Assembly: GCA_022729835.1 (NCBI GenBank)
Contig: DZBC01000123.1
Span: 1-6,458, forward strand
Reading direction: 5' to 3'
DNA: 6,458 nt
Source: Sulfuricurvum sp.
Lineage (GTDB): Bacteria; Campylobacterota; Campylobacteria; Campylobacterales; Sulfurimonadaceae
A program made the translations under genes and the position numbers. Every line of letters starts with the position of its first letter. Position 1 is the first letter of the stretch. Below, one piece after another: positions 6,186-6,458 of the stretch. The notes beneath the pieces were generated by a model. The model worked only from the letters and a program-made list of their open reading frames with translations, was not told the origin of the DNA and ran no database searches.

Positions 6186-6457
6186 TCATCCCCGCTCAAG
6201 CTTATAGTTTTTCTTACGTTCGCTTGAGCCCTCTATGCCAAGTTGCATCCGGTATTTGGCGATGGTGCGGCGTACCATCGTGACGCCGAATTTTTGCTGT
6301 ACGAGTTCGAGCAGTTTCATGTCGCTGAGCGGTTTTTGGCGCGGCTCTTTTTGACCAGTTCGCTCACGTACTCTTTGATGGCGGCATTGGAGACCTCTTC
6401 GTCGATGGCGGCAACGAAGAACTCCTTCATAGGGATCATCCCCCGTTCGCAAGCGAT
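6186..6457 (-). pseudogene. rpoN: RNA polymerase sigma-54 factor, C-terminal part, apparently frameshifted
   Basis: Sigma-54 directs RNA polymerase to -24/-12 promoters, which in Campylobacterota include flagellar genes. The part inside the window is the DNA-binding domain. From the right edge one frame reads GMIPMKEFFVAAIDEEVSNA and on to YVSELVKK, then the match moves to another frame reading EPRQKPLSDMKLLELVQQKF, then the RpoN box VRRTIAKYRM (6246-6275; family form ARRTVAKYRE) and GIEGSSERKKNYKLERG to the TGA at 6186-6188. The switch falls at a T5 run on plus (6348-6352). One extra base there gives a single continuous sigma-54 reading frame. As written, the upstream frame stops at 6317-6319 and loses the RpoN box. 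The gene begins beyond the window, so I label it partial and broken, but a homopolymer base-calling error is quite possible. A TTG-initiated reading from 6452 is only the frameshifted tail, not a separate gene. Confidence 0.87.
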
Positions 6458-6458
6458 G

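Noticed and set aside
6348..6352. Programmed ribosomal frameshifting in rpoN
   Set aside because: The run is only five A in the coding sense, with no slippery heptamer or clear downstream stem-loop; a deletion or base-calling error is simpler.
6186..6452. A separate 88-residue gene starting at TTG 6452
   Set aside because: Its second half is the sigma-54 C-terminus, while its first 33 or so residues are an out-of-frame reading of the sigma-54 sequence found in the neighbouring frame, so it is a frameshift artefact.

Overview
The window reads as chromosomal DNA from a member of the Campylobacterota (formerly Epsilonproteobacteria). The acetolactate synthase, the threonine dehydratase with a short ACT tail, and the sigma-54 C-terminus all look like the versions I know from the Sulfurimonas/Sulfuricurvum/Sulfurovum group. 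That placement rests on protein resemblance from memory, not on a search, and I do not assign a genus. Every gene is on the minus strand, so transcription runs from high to low coordinates.

Layout in transcription order. (1) 6186-6457: the 3' end of rpoN (sigma-54), with an apparent single-base frameshift in an A5 run just before the RpoN box. (2) 6042-6185: about 47 codons that look like the C-terminus of a TIGR02757/DUF2400 protein. They start straight after the rpoN stop, in the same frame and without a start codon, so this is probably a gene remnant. (3) A cluster of four genes joined by overlapping stop and start codons: a YccU-type CoA-binding protein (5581-6015), ilvA threonine dehydratase (4370-5581), a 710-residue WD40-propeller plus helical-repeat protein of unknown function (2238-4370), and a short Ppx/GppA phosphatase (1321-2241). 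(4) A 58-bp intergenic gap with a perfect 9-bp inverted repeat overlapping a TATAAT box, then ilvB (acetolactate synthase large subunit), which runs off the left edge at 1.

How the genes fit together. IlvA makes 2-oxobutanoate, which IlvB condenses with pyruvate on the route to isoleucine, so two consecutive enzymes of one pathway bracket the cluster. A Ppx/GppA-family enzyme (polyphosphate or pppGpp hydrolysis) and an uncharacterised propeller/solenoid protein are coupled translationally to ilvA. This suggests, but does not prove, a link between isoleucine synthesis and the stringent/phosphate response.

The observations most worth following are three copies of an 11-bp word, TACATGTAAGC, in the same orientation and same reading frame (possibly an uptake or other selected sequence); the propeller/solenoid protein with its roughly 84-residue tandem repeats; the rpoN frameshift; and the rpoN/TIGR02757 junction. 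No rRNA, tRNA, CRISPR array or insertion sequence was seen.
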